Part shown: positions 42,922 through 51,265 of the stretch, one piece after another
Position numbering within the stretch: the stretch's first letter is position 1
Layout: each line of letters opens with the position of its first letter
NCBI RefSeq assembly: GCF_017356015.1
Contig: NZ_JAFIQV010000047.1
Span: 1-51,265 of the forward strand
Source: Azospirillum sp. SYSU D00513
Lineage (GTDB): Bacteria; Pseudomonadota; Alphaproteobacteria; Azospirillales; Azospirillaceae
Direction: 5' to 3'
DNA length: 51,265 nt
Notes under the pieces: model-generated
What the model saw: the letters and a program-made list of their open reading frames with translations, nothing else
Told to the model about the DNA's origin: nothing
Databases searched by the model: none
Position numbers and translations under genes: made by a program

Positions 42922-44716
42922 ACGCTATGAAATGCCGTGGCGACCGAACTTCGAGGCCGTGGCGGCTACAGGTTGGTGCATGAGTTCGGCGGTTGCGATC
43001 CTCAGTGCGCAATTCACGTCGCTGCCGCCCGCTCCATTCCACTGGAGTGCTGCCTTGGGAGCCGCGTTCGGAGCGCATCAGGCTTACAAAGCCTACGGGC
43101 ACCATCGCCGGAAAGCGCGTCTGTCCGGTCACGAACTGAAGTTCATCTCGATGGATGAGCTGAAAGCCAACATGAAGAAAGATCAGCTGTGGCTCGGGAT
43201 GGGCTTCACGTGGGATCAGCCGCACACTCAGCTCTGCTATGAGATCCTGAAGCGGGACAAGTCCAAGATCCTGCCCCAGACGCAGCAGATGGGATCGCCG
43301 TGGATTCACGGTCTGTCCACGAAGGACGAGGATCTCCACCTGCAGATTGCCGACACGAAGGGCCATGTCCTCGTGGTTGGAACCACCCGCAGCGGGAAGA
43401 CGCGCCTGTTCGACCTTCTGGTCACCCAGGCGATCATGCGCGGGGAATGCGTCATCATCATCGATCCGAAGGGCGACAAGGACCTGCGGAACAACGCCGC
43501 CAGGGCGTGTCAGGCCATGGGGCAACCGGAACGCTTCGTGTGGTTCCATCCCGGGTTCCCGGAGATGTCGGCCTGCATCGACCCGATGAAGAACTTCAAC
43601 CGCGCCACCGAGCTTGCCGCCCGCATCGCCGGCCAGATGAAGGGTGACAAGAACGGCGACGGCTTCATGGCCTACTCGCAGATGGCACTGAACAACGTCA
43701 TCCAGGGCCTTCTGCTCACCGGCGTCAGCCCGAACCTCATCAACATCAAGTCGTATCTGGACAGCAGCCCGCTCTTTGCCGATCTCGTGGCGAAGAGCCT
43801 TGGCATCTGGTGCGGCAAGCACGTCCCGACCTGGCAGGACGAGATTCAGTCCTACCTTGCCAAGGCAAAGGACGATGAAGGCCGGGCCAACGCCTACATC
43901 AAATACTACCGGGACCGGGTTGCCGAGATAGCGCCCAACCCGGACCTGGAGGGCCTGATCTCCCAGCATGAGCACGACAAGTCGCACCATGCCAAGATGA
44001 TCGCGACGCTGATGCCGCTCATGAACCAGCTGACCTCCGGGCATCTCGGCCGGATGCTGTCGCCCGACCCGCAGAACATGGACGATGCCCGTCGCATGAC
44101 GGACATGACCCGGATCATCGAGCAGGGGAAGGTCTGCTACGTCGGTCTGGACAGCCTGACCGATAAGATCGTCGGCCAGACGATCGGCTCCATTCTCCTG
44201 GCTGACCTCGCATCGGTTGCCGGTGACCGCTACAATTACGGGGTCAACAACCGCCCGGTAAACCTCTTCGTCGATGAGGCGGCCGAGGTGGTCAACGACC
44301 AGCTGATCTCCTTGCTGAACAAGTCCGGCGGCGCTGACTTCCGGCTTCTGATCGCGACGCAGACCCTGGCCGACTTCACCGCTGCGCTGGGGAGCGAGCC
44401 CAAGGCCCGGCAGGTTCTGGGCAACCTGAACAACCAGATCTCCCTCAGGATCATCGACCAGGAGACCCAGCAGTACATCGCCGACTCCCTGCCGCCGACC
44501 TGGATCAAGTACACGATGACCACACAAGGCAGCAGCATCGGGGTGGGCGGGCACGGAAGGATGGAGTTCTCCGGCAACTCCGGTGAACGCCTTATGGAGG
44601 AGGAGGTGCCCATGTTCTCGGCGCCACTCCTGGGCCAGCTCCCGAACCTGGAGTTCGTGGCGAAGGTTTCGGGCGCCAAGCTTTGGAAGGGCCGCCTTCC
44701 GATCCTCAAAAATTAA
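42914..44716 (+). CDS. traD: Type IV coupling protein TraD
   Basis: 600 residues. Two N-terminal membrane-type segments (residues about 15-55) precede the ATPase. Walker A is VVGTTRSGKTRLFDLLVTQA, Walker B is NLFVDEAAEVV, followed by DFRLLIATQTLADFTAALGS. It matches the SXT/TOL-type TraD that hands relaxase-DNA to the secretion channel. ATG 42914 follows AAGGAG, overlapping traI by 8 bp. Confidence 0.93.
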   Translation: MVERYEMPWRPNFEAVAATGWCMSSAVAILSAQFTSLPPAPFHWSAALGAAFGAHQAYKAYGHHRRKARLSGHELKFISMDELKANMKKDQLWLGMGFTWDQPHTQLCYEILKRDKSKILPQTQQMGSPWIHGLSTKDEDLHLQIADTKGHVLVVGTTRSGKTRLFDLLVTQAIMRGECVIIIDPKGDKDLRNNAARACQAMGQPERFVWFHPGFPEMSACIDPMKNFNRATELAARIAGQMKGDKNGDGFMAYSQMALNNVIQGLLLTGVSPNLINIKSYLDSSPLFADLVAKSLGIWCGKHVPTWQDEIQSYLAKAKDDEGRANAYIKYYRDRVAEIAPNPDLEGLISQHEHDKSHHAKMIATLMPLMNQLTSGHLGRMLSPDPQNMDDARRMTDMTRIIEQGKVCYVGLDSLTDKIVGQTIGSILLADLASVAGDRYNYGVNNRPVNLFVDEAAEVVNDQLISLLNKSGGADFRLLIATQTLADFTAALGSEPKARQVLGNLNNQISLRIIDQETQQYIADSLPPTWIKYTMTTQGSSIGVGGHGRMEFSGNSGERLMEEEVPMFSAPLLGQLPNLEFVAKVSGAKLWKGRLPILKN

Positions 44717-44733
44717 GACCAGCAGGCTGAACA

Positions 44734-45300
44734 ATGATGCAGACCGAACTCGATCTCACGTCTCCGCTCTTGCGGCCTGCGGGCACCGCACGGGAAATCC
44801 GGGCAGGCTACCGCAAGGCTCGCCGTCGGTTCCGCGACACCCTCGCCATGCTTGCTGTGGATTGGCCCAATGCCATCAGCATCATGAGCAAGCTGTCGGA
44901 GTATGTAACGGACGCGATCCCCAGCCGTGATCCGCTTAGCGGAAAGGCAACCGTGCCCGAGCCAGCCCTGTACCACGCGTTCGATAAAGGTGTGCAAGCC
45001 TACGCGGGGTCGTTGAGGGAGATCGACCCGATGCGGCTCCTGCGCTTTTCAGATGCAGCCCTGTCGGAAATGGCAAGGCAGATTGCCGGGATTGCGGTGT
45101 CCAGTGCCGACCAGCGGGTCTGGACGCCGATCCTTGGCGAACCTCTGTCCGAATGGCTGGAGGGAAAGGACGCCGGAACGATCTCCATCACCTATCAACC
45201 GGGTGAGGCATCGATGAGCGCCACGCAGGACGCCCTCGCCAACTACGCGCTGACCGAACTGGATCGACGCATTCTGAAGAAGGTTCAACATGGCTGCTGA
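44734..45300 (+). CDS. Transfer-region protein of unknown function (188 aa)
   Basis: It follows traD in the same operon. Soluble and helical, with no membrane segment. The middle GYRKARRRFRDTLAMLAVDW and later LRFSDAALSEMARQIAGIAV are visible, but no family was named. In SXT-type elements an unknown gene sits at this place between traD and traJ. The end overlaps the DUF4400 gene by 11 bp. Confidence 0.7.
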   Translation: MMQTELDLTSPLLRPAGTAREIRAGYRKARRRFRDTLAMLAVDWPNAISIMSKLSEYVTDAIPSRDPLSGKATVPEPALYHAFDKGVQAYAGSLREIDPMRLLRFSDAALSEMARQIAGIAVSSADQRVWTPILGEPLSEWLEGKDAGTISITYQPGEASMSATQDALANYALTELDRRILKKVQHGC

Positions 45301-45949
45301 GAACAATGGGCGAGGTCTGATGAACTGGTTTTTCTGGTTCGTCCTGTCGGAGTTCGTCGTGATCCTAGTGATCACCCCCTTGCTGGGCCGGAACTGGATC
45401 GACCAGCTCATCACCTGGGAACGCGAGTTCTCCCTGGCGCAGGTTGGCTTTGACACGACTCTCTGGATCGAGCGGACGGGCTGGTCGATGTACGCCTGGA
45501 TCTTCCGCGATTTCGGCTTGGAAAAGAGCGTCTACGAGTTCTTTCTGCCGAGCCACCAGCAGGCGGCGGCCTCCCGCGGCCTGGAAGCGCTGGGCGCGAA
45601 ATGGTACTTCCCGCTGGTCCAGGCCGGGCTGGACAGCCTGTTCGGCTCCATTCAGCGCTTCTTCGTCCGCTTGGCGATGATCGGAGCCTGGTTGCCGGTA
45701 CTGCCATTGATGCTCGTGCCGGCGATCCTCCATGGCATGATGGCGTGGCGCAGCCGCCAGTATACCTTCGACTACGCAAGCCCGTTGGTGCACGGGATGG
45801 CGGCCAAGGCGGCAATCTGGATTGTGATCGGAACGCCGATGATCCTGATGCTACCGGTGCCCATTCCTCCCCTGATCTTCCCGGTCTTCTTCCTGCTCCT
45901 GTCCCTGACCCTTCTGCTCGTGACCAAGCACACCATGAAGCGAATCTGA
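45290..45949 (+). CDS. DUF4400 membrane protein (TraJ position)
   Basis: 219 residues with four or five membrane segments: FFWFVLSEFVVILVITPLL, LAMIGAWLPVLPLMLVPAIL, AIWIVIGTPMILMLPVP and IPPLIFPVFFLLLSLTLLLV. Pattern and location (after traD, before traL) match DUF4400, called TraJ in SXT. It is thought to belong to the coupling/transfer apparatus, although this is not shown here. Confidence 0.75.
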   Translation: MAAENNGRGLMNWFFWFVLSEFVVILVITPLLGRNWIDQLITWEREFSLAQVGFDTTLWIERTGWSMYAWIFRDFGLEKSVYEFFLPSHQQAAASRGLEALGAKWYFPLVQAGLDSLFGSIQRFFVRLAMIGAWLPVLPLMLVPAILHGMMAWRSRQYTFDYASPLVHGMAAKAAIWIVIGTPMILMLPVPIPPLIFPVFFLLLSLTLLLVTKHTMKRI

Positions 45950-46051
45950 GAGCCAAGGGGCGCGACCTCACTCTGTCTGGAGGGAACCATAAAGCCTAAC
46001 GAGAGCACCCATTAAAGCTCCTCGTGGGAACCAAAAATTTGTTCGGTGCTC

Positions 46052-46086
46052 AGAGGGCCGGAGCAATCCGGCCCTCTCCATTTTTC
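46052..46086 (+). terminator. Rho-independent terminator after the DUF4400 gene
   Basis: GAGGGCCGGA / TCCGGCCCTC with a GCAA loop, followed by TCCATTTTTC. It separates the traI-D operon from traL. Confidence 0.85.
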
Positions 46087-46154
46087 TGCAGGTAGTGCGC
46101 GGCGCTTGGGCGGCTATCGATCCCACGGCGACGGCCAACGGAACCGGTAAAATC

Positions 46155-46193
46155 CTGCAGAAAGATGATCGCTCCCGTGATTTATCGACGGCG
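46155..46193 (+). promoter_or_regulatory. Shared transfer-gene upstream element (traL copy)
   Basis: CTGCAGAAAGATG-N11-GATTTATC-N2-CGGCG, almost identical to the copy before traI. GATTTATC is 69 bp before the traL ATG. Confidence 0.7.
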
Positions 46194-46247
46194 CGGCGCA
46201 ACAGCGGCTTCGGCCATAACTCCATCCAACAGCGATGGAGTGAAGCA

Positions 46248-46529
46248 ATGGAGCCAGTAAAGATCCCCCGCACGATCAATGACCCGCCGAACGTCCTGCT
46301 GTGGACGACGGACGAACTCGCCCCGATCATGATCGGTCTGATTGGCGGCATGTTCAGCGGCAACCTTCTGATCGGGTTGATCCTCGGAGGTGCCGTTACG
46401 TCGCTTTACAAGCGGTTCCGCGATGGGCGGCCCGACGGCTACCTGCTCCATCTCCTCTACTGGATCGGCGTCCTGCCTGCCAAGGCGCGGACCGTCAAGA
46501 ACCCCTTCGCCAAGCAATTTCTGCCCTGA
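46248..46529 (+). CDS. traL: Conjugal pilus assembly protein TraL
   Basis: 93 residues with GGAG eight bases before ATG 46248. PNVLLWTTDELAPIMIGLIG, then GMFSGNLLIGLILGGAVTSL, then HLLYWIGVLP match the TraL family. One or two membrane segments. It sits in the inner membrane at the pilus base. First gene of the L-E-K-B cluster. Confidence 0.9.
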   Translation: MEPVKIPRTINDPPNVLLWTTDELAPIMIGLIGGMFSGNLLIGLILGGAVTSLYKRFRDGRPDGYLLHLLYWIGVLPAKARTVKNPFAKQFLP

Positions 46530-46537
46530 GGCCCCGG

Positions 46538-47185
46538 ATGAAGATCGAGAATTTCCTGTCGTCCTGGCAGGGGACGATGGCCGAGAACAAGTTCCATCGC
46601 TTCACGTCGGTGAGCATGCTCGGCATCATCGTCCTGCTGGCCGTTAACGCCATCCTCAAGGACAAGACGGTTGTCATTGCTCCCCCGGAGCTGACCAAGG
46701 CCGTGGAAGTGTCCCGCAGCGCGGCCAGTCAAGACTACCTCGAAGCCTGGACGTGGTCGGTCGGCATGCTGCTCGGCAATGCCACCCCCGCCAACGCCGG
46801 CTTCATCAAGAACGGCCTGGAGCCGATGCTCGCTCCGAGCATCTTCTCGGAAGTGACGACGGCCCTGGACCGGCAGATCCACGAGATCCAGCGCGAGCGC
46901 ATCACGTCACGCTTTGATCCGCGCAAGATCGTCTTCGAGAAGGAAACCCAACGCTACTTCGTCACGGGCTATCGCGTCGTCGGAGGGCCGGCCGCCACGG
47001 AAAAGCGTGAGGAAGCCACCTACGAGATGCAGTGGGAAGTCCGGAGCTTCCGCCCGCAGATCACCCACCTCACCACCTACTCCGGCCGCCCGCGCACCAA
47101 AGAGGACCAGGAGCGTCGCGATCAGATCGACGAACGCAACAAGCGCCTCGATGAGCAGCGGCATCGCATGCAGGAAGGCAAGTAA
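46538..47185 (+). CDS. traE: Conjugal transfer protein TraE
   Basis: 215 residues. An N-terminal membrane anchor (MLGIIVLLAVNAIL) is followed by a soluble VirB8-like domain containing AWTWSVGMLLGNATPANAGF, FEKETQRYFVTGYRVV and MQWEVRSFRP. It starts 8 bp after the traL stop. The C-terminus is highly charged. Inner-membrane scaffold of the F-type secretion channel. Confidence 0.9.
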   Translation: MKIENFLSSWQGTMAENKFHRFTSVSMLGIIVLLAVNAILKDKTVVIAPPELTKAVEVSRSAASQDYLEAWTWSVGMLLGNATPANAGFIKNGLEPMLAPSIFSEVTTALDRQIHEIQRERITSRFDPRKIVFEKETQRYFVTGYRVVGGPAATEKREEATYEMQWEVRSFRPQITHLTTYSGRPRTKEDQERRDQIDERNKRLDEQRHRMQEGK

Positions 47186-47187
47186 GA

Positions 47188-48429
47188 ATGCCCGCACATC
47201 GTATCCTCAGCGGCGTCAGCGCCGTCGCGGTCATAATCGGCCTCTCCGGAGGCGTTCTGGCCCAGACCTCCACCATCAACCTCGCATCCGACCTGCCGGT
47301 CACCGCGGTCAGTGACATCGAGGCCGAGTACCAGAAGAAGGCCGCCCCGGAAACGGAGCTGGAGACGCTCCGCAAGGCGCTCCAGTCCGAGATGCAGGAG
47401 CGGGCGAAATCCGCTCCCGCTGCGCAGGCGCCGGCAGCAACTGACTCGGCTGGCCGTGTGAACCAGGCGGTTCAGCAGAATGAAGCCGCCGCTGGTGCGG
47501 CCAAGGTGCAACCCGCAGCCATGTCGGCCCCGACGGTTGCCGCTCCGGCGGTGCAACGTGCCGCTGCTCCACCGCCTGCACCCCCCGCCAACGTCGAACT
47601 GCCTGCCGTTCCCGCCGCCGTCATGCGGCCCGGTGAGGTGCCAGCCGATGATGCCGCTCTCGCGCTGCCGGCACTCATCTCCATGAAGCCGGGCACGACG
47701 GAACTGGTCGCGGTCGCCGAAGGGCACCTGAACCGCATCGTCACGCCCTTTGCGGAGCCCTCGGTCGTCACCACCAGCGATGCAAAAACCCGCATCAGCG
47801 GCAATGTGGTCTACGTGTCCACGACGAGCCCGGCGACGATCTACATCACGCCCAAGGGCGATGAAAGCGTGGCTCTCCCGCTCGCACTGGTTCCCCGGCG
47901 CATTCCGCCTCGCGAAATCAAGCTGGAGATGAGCCAGAGCGCCGGCTGGGGCCTGACCTACGCCTCCATGGGCGGCGGCAGCGTTGGTGGGGCCTATGCC
48001 GCCCGCAACAAGAAGGCGGAGAAGTGGGAGGAGAACCAGCCCTATGTGGAGACGCTTCGGGCGATCTTCCGCGATGTGGCTCTCGGCAAGGTGCCCAGCG
48101 GCTACCAGATGCGTGAGGTCGGTGCCCGTGAGGCGGTGCCTCACTGTGACGCCCCCGGTGGGGTGAGCTTCCGCTTCGACGGTGGCCAGGTGCTGCAGGG
48201 CGGTCATCTGGACGTGGCGATCGGCATCGTCACCAACAAGACCGGCCAGACCATCGAGCTGTCCGAACCCTGGTGCGCTGGTGCGGACGTCGCCGGTGTC
48301 GCCTTCTGGCCCGCCAACGTCCTGCAACCGGGCCAGTCCACCGAAGTCTTCGTGGTGCGCCGCCCGATGCAGGAAACCGACACCGACACCCGCCGGCCCA
48401 GCCTGCTGGTCAACGCACGGGGGCAGTGA
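47188..48429 (+). CDS. traK: Conjugal transfer secretin TraK
   Basis: 413 residues with a signal peptide (MPAHRILSGVSAVAVIIGLS, cut near VLAQ). A Pro/Ala-rich linker spans about 75-150. The C-terminal VirB9/TraK-like half has HLNRIVTPFAEPSVVTTSDA, SPATIYITPKGD and ALVPRRIPPREIKLE, plus two Cys (PHCDAP, PWCAGA) that may form a disulphide. It forms the periplasmic part of the outer-membrane complex. Directly follows traE. Confidence 0.9.
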   Translation: MPAHRILSGVSAVAVIIGLSGGVLAQTSTINLASDLPVTAVSDIEAEYQKKAAPETELETLRKALQSEMQERAKSAPAAQAPAATDSAGRVNQAVQQNEAAAGAAKVQPAAMSAPTVAAPAVQRAAAPPPAPPANVELPAVPAAVMRPGEVPADDAALALPALISMKPGTTELVAVAEGHLNRIVTPFAEPSVVTTSDAKTRISGNVVYVSTTSPATIYITPKGDESVALPLALVPRRIPPREIKLEMSQSAGWGLTYASMGGGSVGGAYAARNKKAEKWEENQPYVETLRAIFRDVALGKVPSGYQMREVGAREAVPHCDAPGGVSFRFDGGQVLQGGHLDVAIGIVTNKTGQTIELSEPWCAGADVAGVAFWPANVLQPGQSTEVFVVRRPMQETDTDTRRPSLLVNARGQ

Positions 48430-49964
48430 TGAACCTCAAGGACACGAAAGACGCCTGGTCGGGGCTCAACCCGAAGGTCCGCCGAGGCGTCGTGGTTGCA
48501 GGTATCGCCACCGGCTTGTTCTCGCTGGTCTACCTGGCCCAACCGTCGGAAAAGACCCGCGCAGACCGAAACGACCGCAGCGGCATCATCGAAAACGTGC
48601 TCACCGACAAGGACACCCGCAAGGTCAGCCTCGACAGCATGGTCGCCCGGATCGATCTCCTCGAGAACGGCCTTTCCAAGAAGGACGAGGAGATCGCCCG
48701 GCTCCGCGAGGAGGTCGCCCGCAAGGAGCGGCAGGAAGGTGGAACCCCGGTGAAAGACCCGGCGATCGACATGCAGCTTGCCGAGCTGCAGCGGCGCGTC
48801 GGGGAGCTTCAGCAGAAGACCGCCAATCCTCCGCCGGAAACGCCTGCGGAGGGCGGGGCGAGTGCCGGTGGCGTTGACAGCGTTCCCGGTCGGGAACGGC
48901 AGAGCAAGATCCCAACCGATCTCCAGTCCGGTGGTATGCGTCCGGGTGTGACGCCAGCCGCTGTGACCAACCGGCCTCCGACCGCGGCGGATTTCTACAA
49001 CGGACAGAACGCTGCCACGCCTGCCGCCCAGACCAGTACGGGCGCGGCCTCGACCAACACGGCCAACGCCACTCCCCCGCGCGCACCTGCGGAGATCCGG
49101 GTGCTGGTGGAGGCTGAAGAGGTCGCCAAGGCTGACGAGGCGGGTCAAGAGGAGACCATCCAGACCTATCTCCCGGCGGGCTCCATCTTCAGCGGCACGC
49201 TCATCACCGGCATGGACGCGCCCACGGGAAACAACGCCCGCCAGGAACCCTTCCCGGCGCTGCTGCGCGTGAAGAAGGACGCGATCCTGCCGAACCGTTA
49301 CCGCGCCGACGTGAAGGAATGCTTCCTGCTGATGGGCGGCTTCGGTGACCTGTCGAGCGAGCGCGCCATGCTGCGCGGCGAGACGATCTCCTGCGTCACC
49401 AAGGACGGCAAGGTGCTGGAAGCCAACTTCCCGGCCTATGCCGTCGGCGAGGATGGCAAGGCGGGTATCCGCGGCCGCCTCGTGAGCAAGCAGGGCCAGA
49501 TCATCGGACGCGCTCTGATGGCCGGCTTCCTGGATGGCGTTTCCAAGGCCTTCGACGTGCGTCCGGTGCCGGTGCTCTCGACCAGCAACACCGGCAACTC
49601 CCAGTACGCCGACGTGTTCGCGGGTGAGCAGTCCGTGCGCTCGGCGGCGTTCGGTGGCGCGTCGTCCGCCCTGGACAGGATTGCCAAGTTCTACACGGAC
49701 ATGGCCGCCAACATCTTCCCCGTGATCGAGGTGGATGCCGGTCGCCAGATCGACCTCATCGCGACTCGCGGCGTGAACCTCACCTTCCGCAAGAAGGGCA
49801 AGGACGAAGCCGTGCGCGACATGCGCATGCCCGGCCAGGGTTCCGGCATGGGGCAGGGAATGGGGCAAGGCATGGGCCAGGGTACGGGCCGCGGCGGCTC
49901 CTCGAACGGCTCCATGTTCGGCCTCCCCAGCATGTCCAACCTGATGGGCGGGAACCGCCAATAG
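48429..49964 (+). CDS. traB: Conjugal transfer protein TraB
   Basis: 511 residues. One N-terminal membrane segment (VVVAGIATGLFSLVYLA), a coiled coil (about 75-140), a Pro/Ala-rich linker and a C-terminal VirB10/TrbI-like domain (ETIQTYLPAGSIFSGTLITG, ATRGVNLTF). The C-terminus is Gly/Met/Gln repetitive (MGQG units). It spans both membranes in the core complex. The start overlaps the traK stop by one base (TGATG). Confidence 0.92.
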   Translation: MNLKDTKDAWSGLNPKVRRGVVVAGIATGLFSLVYLAQPSEKTRADRNDRSGIIENVLTDKDTRKVSLDSMVARIDLLENGLSKKDEEIARLREEVARKERQEGGTPVKDPAIDMQLAELQRRVGELQQKTANPPPETPAEGGASAGGVDSVPGRERQSKIPTDLQSGGMRPGVTPAAVTNRPPTAADFYNGQNAATPAAQTSTGAASTNTANATPPRAPAEIRVLVEAEEVAKADEAGQEETIQTYLPAGSIFSGTLITGMDAPTGNNARQEPFPALLRVKKDAILPNRYRADVKECFLLMGGFGDLSSERAMLRGETISCVTKDGKVLEANFPAYAVGEDGKAGIRGRLVSKQGQIIGRALMAGFLDGVSKAFDVRPVPVLSTSNTGNSQYADVFAGEQSVRSAAFGGASSALDRIAKFYTDMAANIFPVIEVDAGRQIDLIATRGVNLTFRKKGKDEAVRDMRMPGQGSGMGQGMGQGMGQGTGRGGSSNGSMFGLPSMSNLMGGNRQ

Positions 49965-49972
49965 CGCAAAAA

Positions 49973-50012
49973 CCGCGAGAAAAGTTCACTTCGAGTGAAT
50001 TTATCGACAGCG
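49973..50012 (+). promoter_or_regulatory. Shared transfer-gene upstream element (traV copy)
   Basis: GAGAAAAGTT...AATTTATCGACAGCG, a diverged form of the element before traI and traL. AATTTATC is 74 bp before the traV ATG. Confidence 0.55.
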
Positions 50013-50071
50013 CGCGGCACCGCTCCTTCCGTCCATCATCCGTCCATCACCGACACACCGCGAGCACAGCG

Positions 50072-50704
50072 ATGCTGAGATCCACAAGCAAGTTTCTGGT
50101 TCTGTCCGCCCCTCTGCTTCTCGGGGCGTGCGGCAGCCTGGGTATCGGCGAGTCCGAGTTCGGGTGTGCCGGTATGCCTCAGGGTGTCTCCTGCTTGAGC
50201 GCTCGCCAAGTCTACGAGGAGACCAACAACCGCGACCACCTGTCCGGAGCGGATCTGGCTCGGGAGATGGAGGCTGGCCGTCAGGCTGCCTCCGTGGCTC
50301 CCACCAGCCGCCCCCGGACCGCCTCCGACATCGGCGGCATGCCCGTTGGCTACGCCGCCATGCCCGTGGCCCACACCGACGACGGGCGGGTGCCCATCCG
50401 CACCCCCGCCGTGGTCATGAAGGTGTGGGTCGCCCCTTACAGCGACGGCAACGGCGATCTGCACATGCCGGGCTTCGTCTTCACCGAGATCGAGCCCCGC
50501 AAATGGCAGGTCGGCATGCCCGACACCAGTGCGGCCAACAGCCACGTCTTCCAGCCGCTCAGCGCCCAGCCGGTGAACACACCGTCTGTCCAGAACAGAC
50601 CAGCGGCTCCGGCCCCCTCTGCCACCCCGGCACGGTCGGACCGCTCGGCCTCAACCACCACCACTTCGAACCTGACCACCGTCAGCTCATTGGAGAAACA
50701 GTGA
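50072..50704 (+). CDS. traV: Conjugal transfer lipoprotein TraV
   Basis: 210 residues with lipobox LLLGACGS. The N-terminal section SEFGCAGMPQGVSCLSARQV, with paired Cys, and later KVWVAPYSDGNGDLHMPGFV with FTEIEPRKW match TraV. It anchors the TraK/TraB complex to the outer membrane. The C-terminus is Ser/Thr/Pro-rich. The stop overlaps traA by one base. Confidence 0.9.
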   Translation: MLRSTSKFLVLSAPLLLGACGSLGIGESEFGCAGMPQGVSCLSARQVYEETNNRDHLSGADLAREMEAGRQAASVAPTSRPRTASDIGGMPVGYAAMPVAHTDDGRVPIRTPAVVMKVWVAPYSDGNGDLHMPGFVFTEIEPRKWQVGMPDTSAANSHVFQPLSAQPVNTPSVQNRPAAPAPSATPARSDRSASTTTTSNLTTVSSLEKQ

Positions 50705-51063
50705 TGAACAAGTCCTTCAACGCCGCTTCCGTCACCAGCCTCGCTCTGGCCCTGGTTCTCGTGTTCACCGTCTCCGACGCCTTCGCCGGCACCGGCGGCA
50801 CCGCCTTCGACGACGTGTGGCTCACCCTGACTGATTGGACGCAGGGCACCCTCGGCCGCATCATCGCCGGTTCCATGGTCGTCGTCGGGCTGGTCAGCGG
50901 CATCGCCCGCCAGAGCCTGATGGCGTTCGGCCTGGGCATCGGCGGCGGCATGGGCCTCTACAACACGCCGGACGTGATCGAGACCATCATGACCGCCACG
51001 CTGCCGGTCGCGGTGAACGTGGCGACCGAGGCTGGTATGGCGCTCGCCGCTCTGCCGCACTGA
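50704..51063 (+). CDS. traA: Conjugative prepilin TraA
   Basis: 119 residues. A long signal peptide is likely cut after SDAFA (about residue 28), leaving a ~91-residue pilin with two hydrophobic segments (IIAGSMVVVGLVSGIA and LPVAVNVATEAGMALAAL). Size, the GIGGGMGLYNTPDVIETIMT segment and the position fit SXT/F-type TraA. It forms the sex pilus. A strong terminator follows. Confidence 0.88.
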   Translation: MNKSFNAASVTSLALALVLVFTVSDAFAGTGGTAFDDVWLTLTDWTQGTLGRIIAGSMVVVGLVSGIARQSLMAFGLGIGGGMGLYNTPDVIETIMTATLPVAVNVATEAGMALAALPH

Positions 51064-51095
51064 GCGCCTCTCCAGCGTAGCGGCTCATCGCCAGC

Positions 51096-51128
51096 AAAAG
51101 GGCGCTCCAGGAATGGAGCGCCCTTTTT
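51096..51128 (+). terminator. Rho-independent terminator after traA
   Basis: AAAAGGGCGCTCC / GGAGCGCCCTTTTT stem-loop, 9-bp GC stem extended by the A/T flanks. It closes the traV-A unit. The group II intron starts 7 bp after. Confidence 0.9.
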
Positions 51129-51134
51129 CACTTG

Positions 51135-51265
51135 GTGCGCCCAGCATGGGCGTTCTCTTGTGGGTGCAAGTCCCATCGTAAGCTGATCACGGCGAGCGAA
51201 GTGAAGCGCAACTGCGGAAGGGCGACCGACCGTGGGGAGGAAGCGCGGATCGAAGCCGCGGGCCG
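51135..51265 (+). mobile_element. 5' end of a group II intron (continues past the window)
   Basis: It opens with GTGCGCCC, a standard group II 5' end (GTGYG), then folds AGCATGGGCG, followed by the GGTGCAAGTCCCA and CGAGCGAAGTGAAGCGCAACT segments typical of domain I. It starts just after the traA terminator's U-tract. Introns that prefer terminators are a known group IIC habit, but the class is not assigned here. The reverse transcriptase gene and 3' end lie beyond the window. Confidence 0.8.

Overview
The window looks like part of a large, mosaic, conjugative plasmid from an Azospirillum-like alphaproteobacterium (Rhodospirillales). The signs are GC-rich coding with strong third-position GC bias, an alphaproteobacterial RepA of the RPA type, a DUF4167-like protein, an alphaproteobacterial RHH_4-type protein, and insertion sequences of kinds common in Azospirillum. 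Assignments rest on reading motifs and reading frames by eye; no database search was possible.

Layout. (1) 0.2-3.4 kb: a two-gene minus-strand operon with a double-domain KaiC-like ATPase and a hybrid histidine kinase. (2) 3.5-10.1 kb: a graveyard of insertion sequences, holding an internally deleted IS256-type element, an IS701-type remnant, an intact-looking IS3-type element and two decayed IS5-type elements. An orphan Nif11-type RiPP precursor gene, a tiny ORF and a serine recombinase sit among them. (3) 10.5-14.8 kb: small accessory and regulatory genes (DUF4167-like, XRE, ribbon-helix-helix, a GumN/TraB-like membrane protein). (4) 14.9-18.9 kb: the partition module, with two tandem operators, parA, parB, four perfect 14-bp palindromes (putative parS) and then a frameshifted HerA/VirB4-like ATPase. 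(5) 18.9-31.5 kb: cargo, including DUF1643, a secreted HNH-like protein, an SF2 helicase, an NrdR-like zinc-ribbon protein, a 749-residue ParB-domain protein and a class II ribonucleotide reductase interrupted by a mini-intein exactly at its radical cysteine. (6) 31.7-35 kb: an ImmA/IrrE-like peptidase gene pair and a full-length IS256-type element with a broken transposase, flanked by two truncated genes. (7) 35.1-39.3 kb: a CoiA-like nuclease, a helix-turn-helix protein, RepA and an origin with seven widely spaced iterons. (8) 39.4-51.1 kb: conjugation genes in the SXT/R27 order: MobH relaxase traI, coupling protein traD, an unknown gene, a DUF4400 gene, then traL-E-K-B-V-A. (9) 51.1 kb to the end: the 5' end of a group II intron just behind a terminator.

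How it fits together. RepA with its iterons should drive replication, and ParA/ParB with the palindromes should drive segregation. The MobH relaxase, TraD and the F-type pilus assembly genes drive transfer. The three transfer transcription units (traI, traL, traV-A) share an upstream sequence element about 70 bp before their start codons, suggesting common control. The cargo region may supply nucleotides (NrdJ) and DNA-handling enzymes.

Most unusual observations: a 13-bp word (GTCCATTCCTGAC) repeated five times exactly, always in the same orientation, including once inside the intein where a homing endonuclease would normally sit; the iteron array with a ~148-bp period; the shared transfer promoter element; and the orphan Nif11 precursor.
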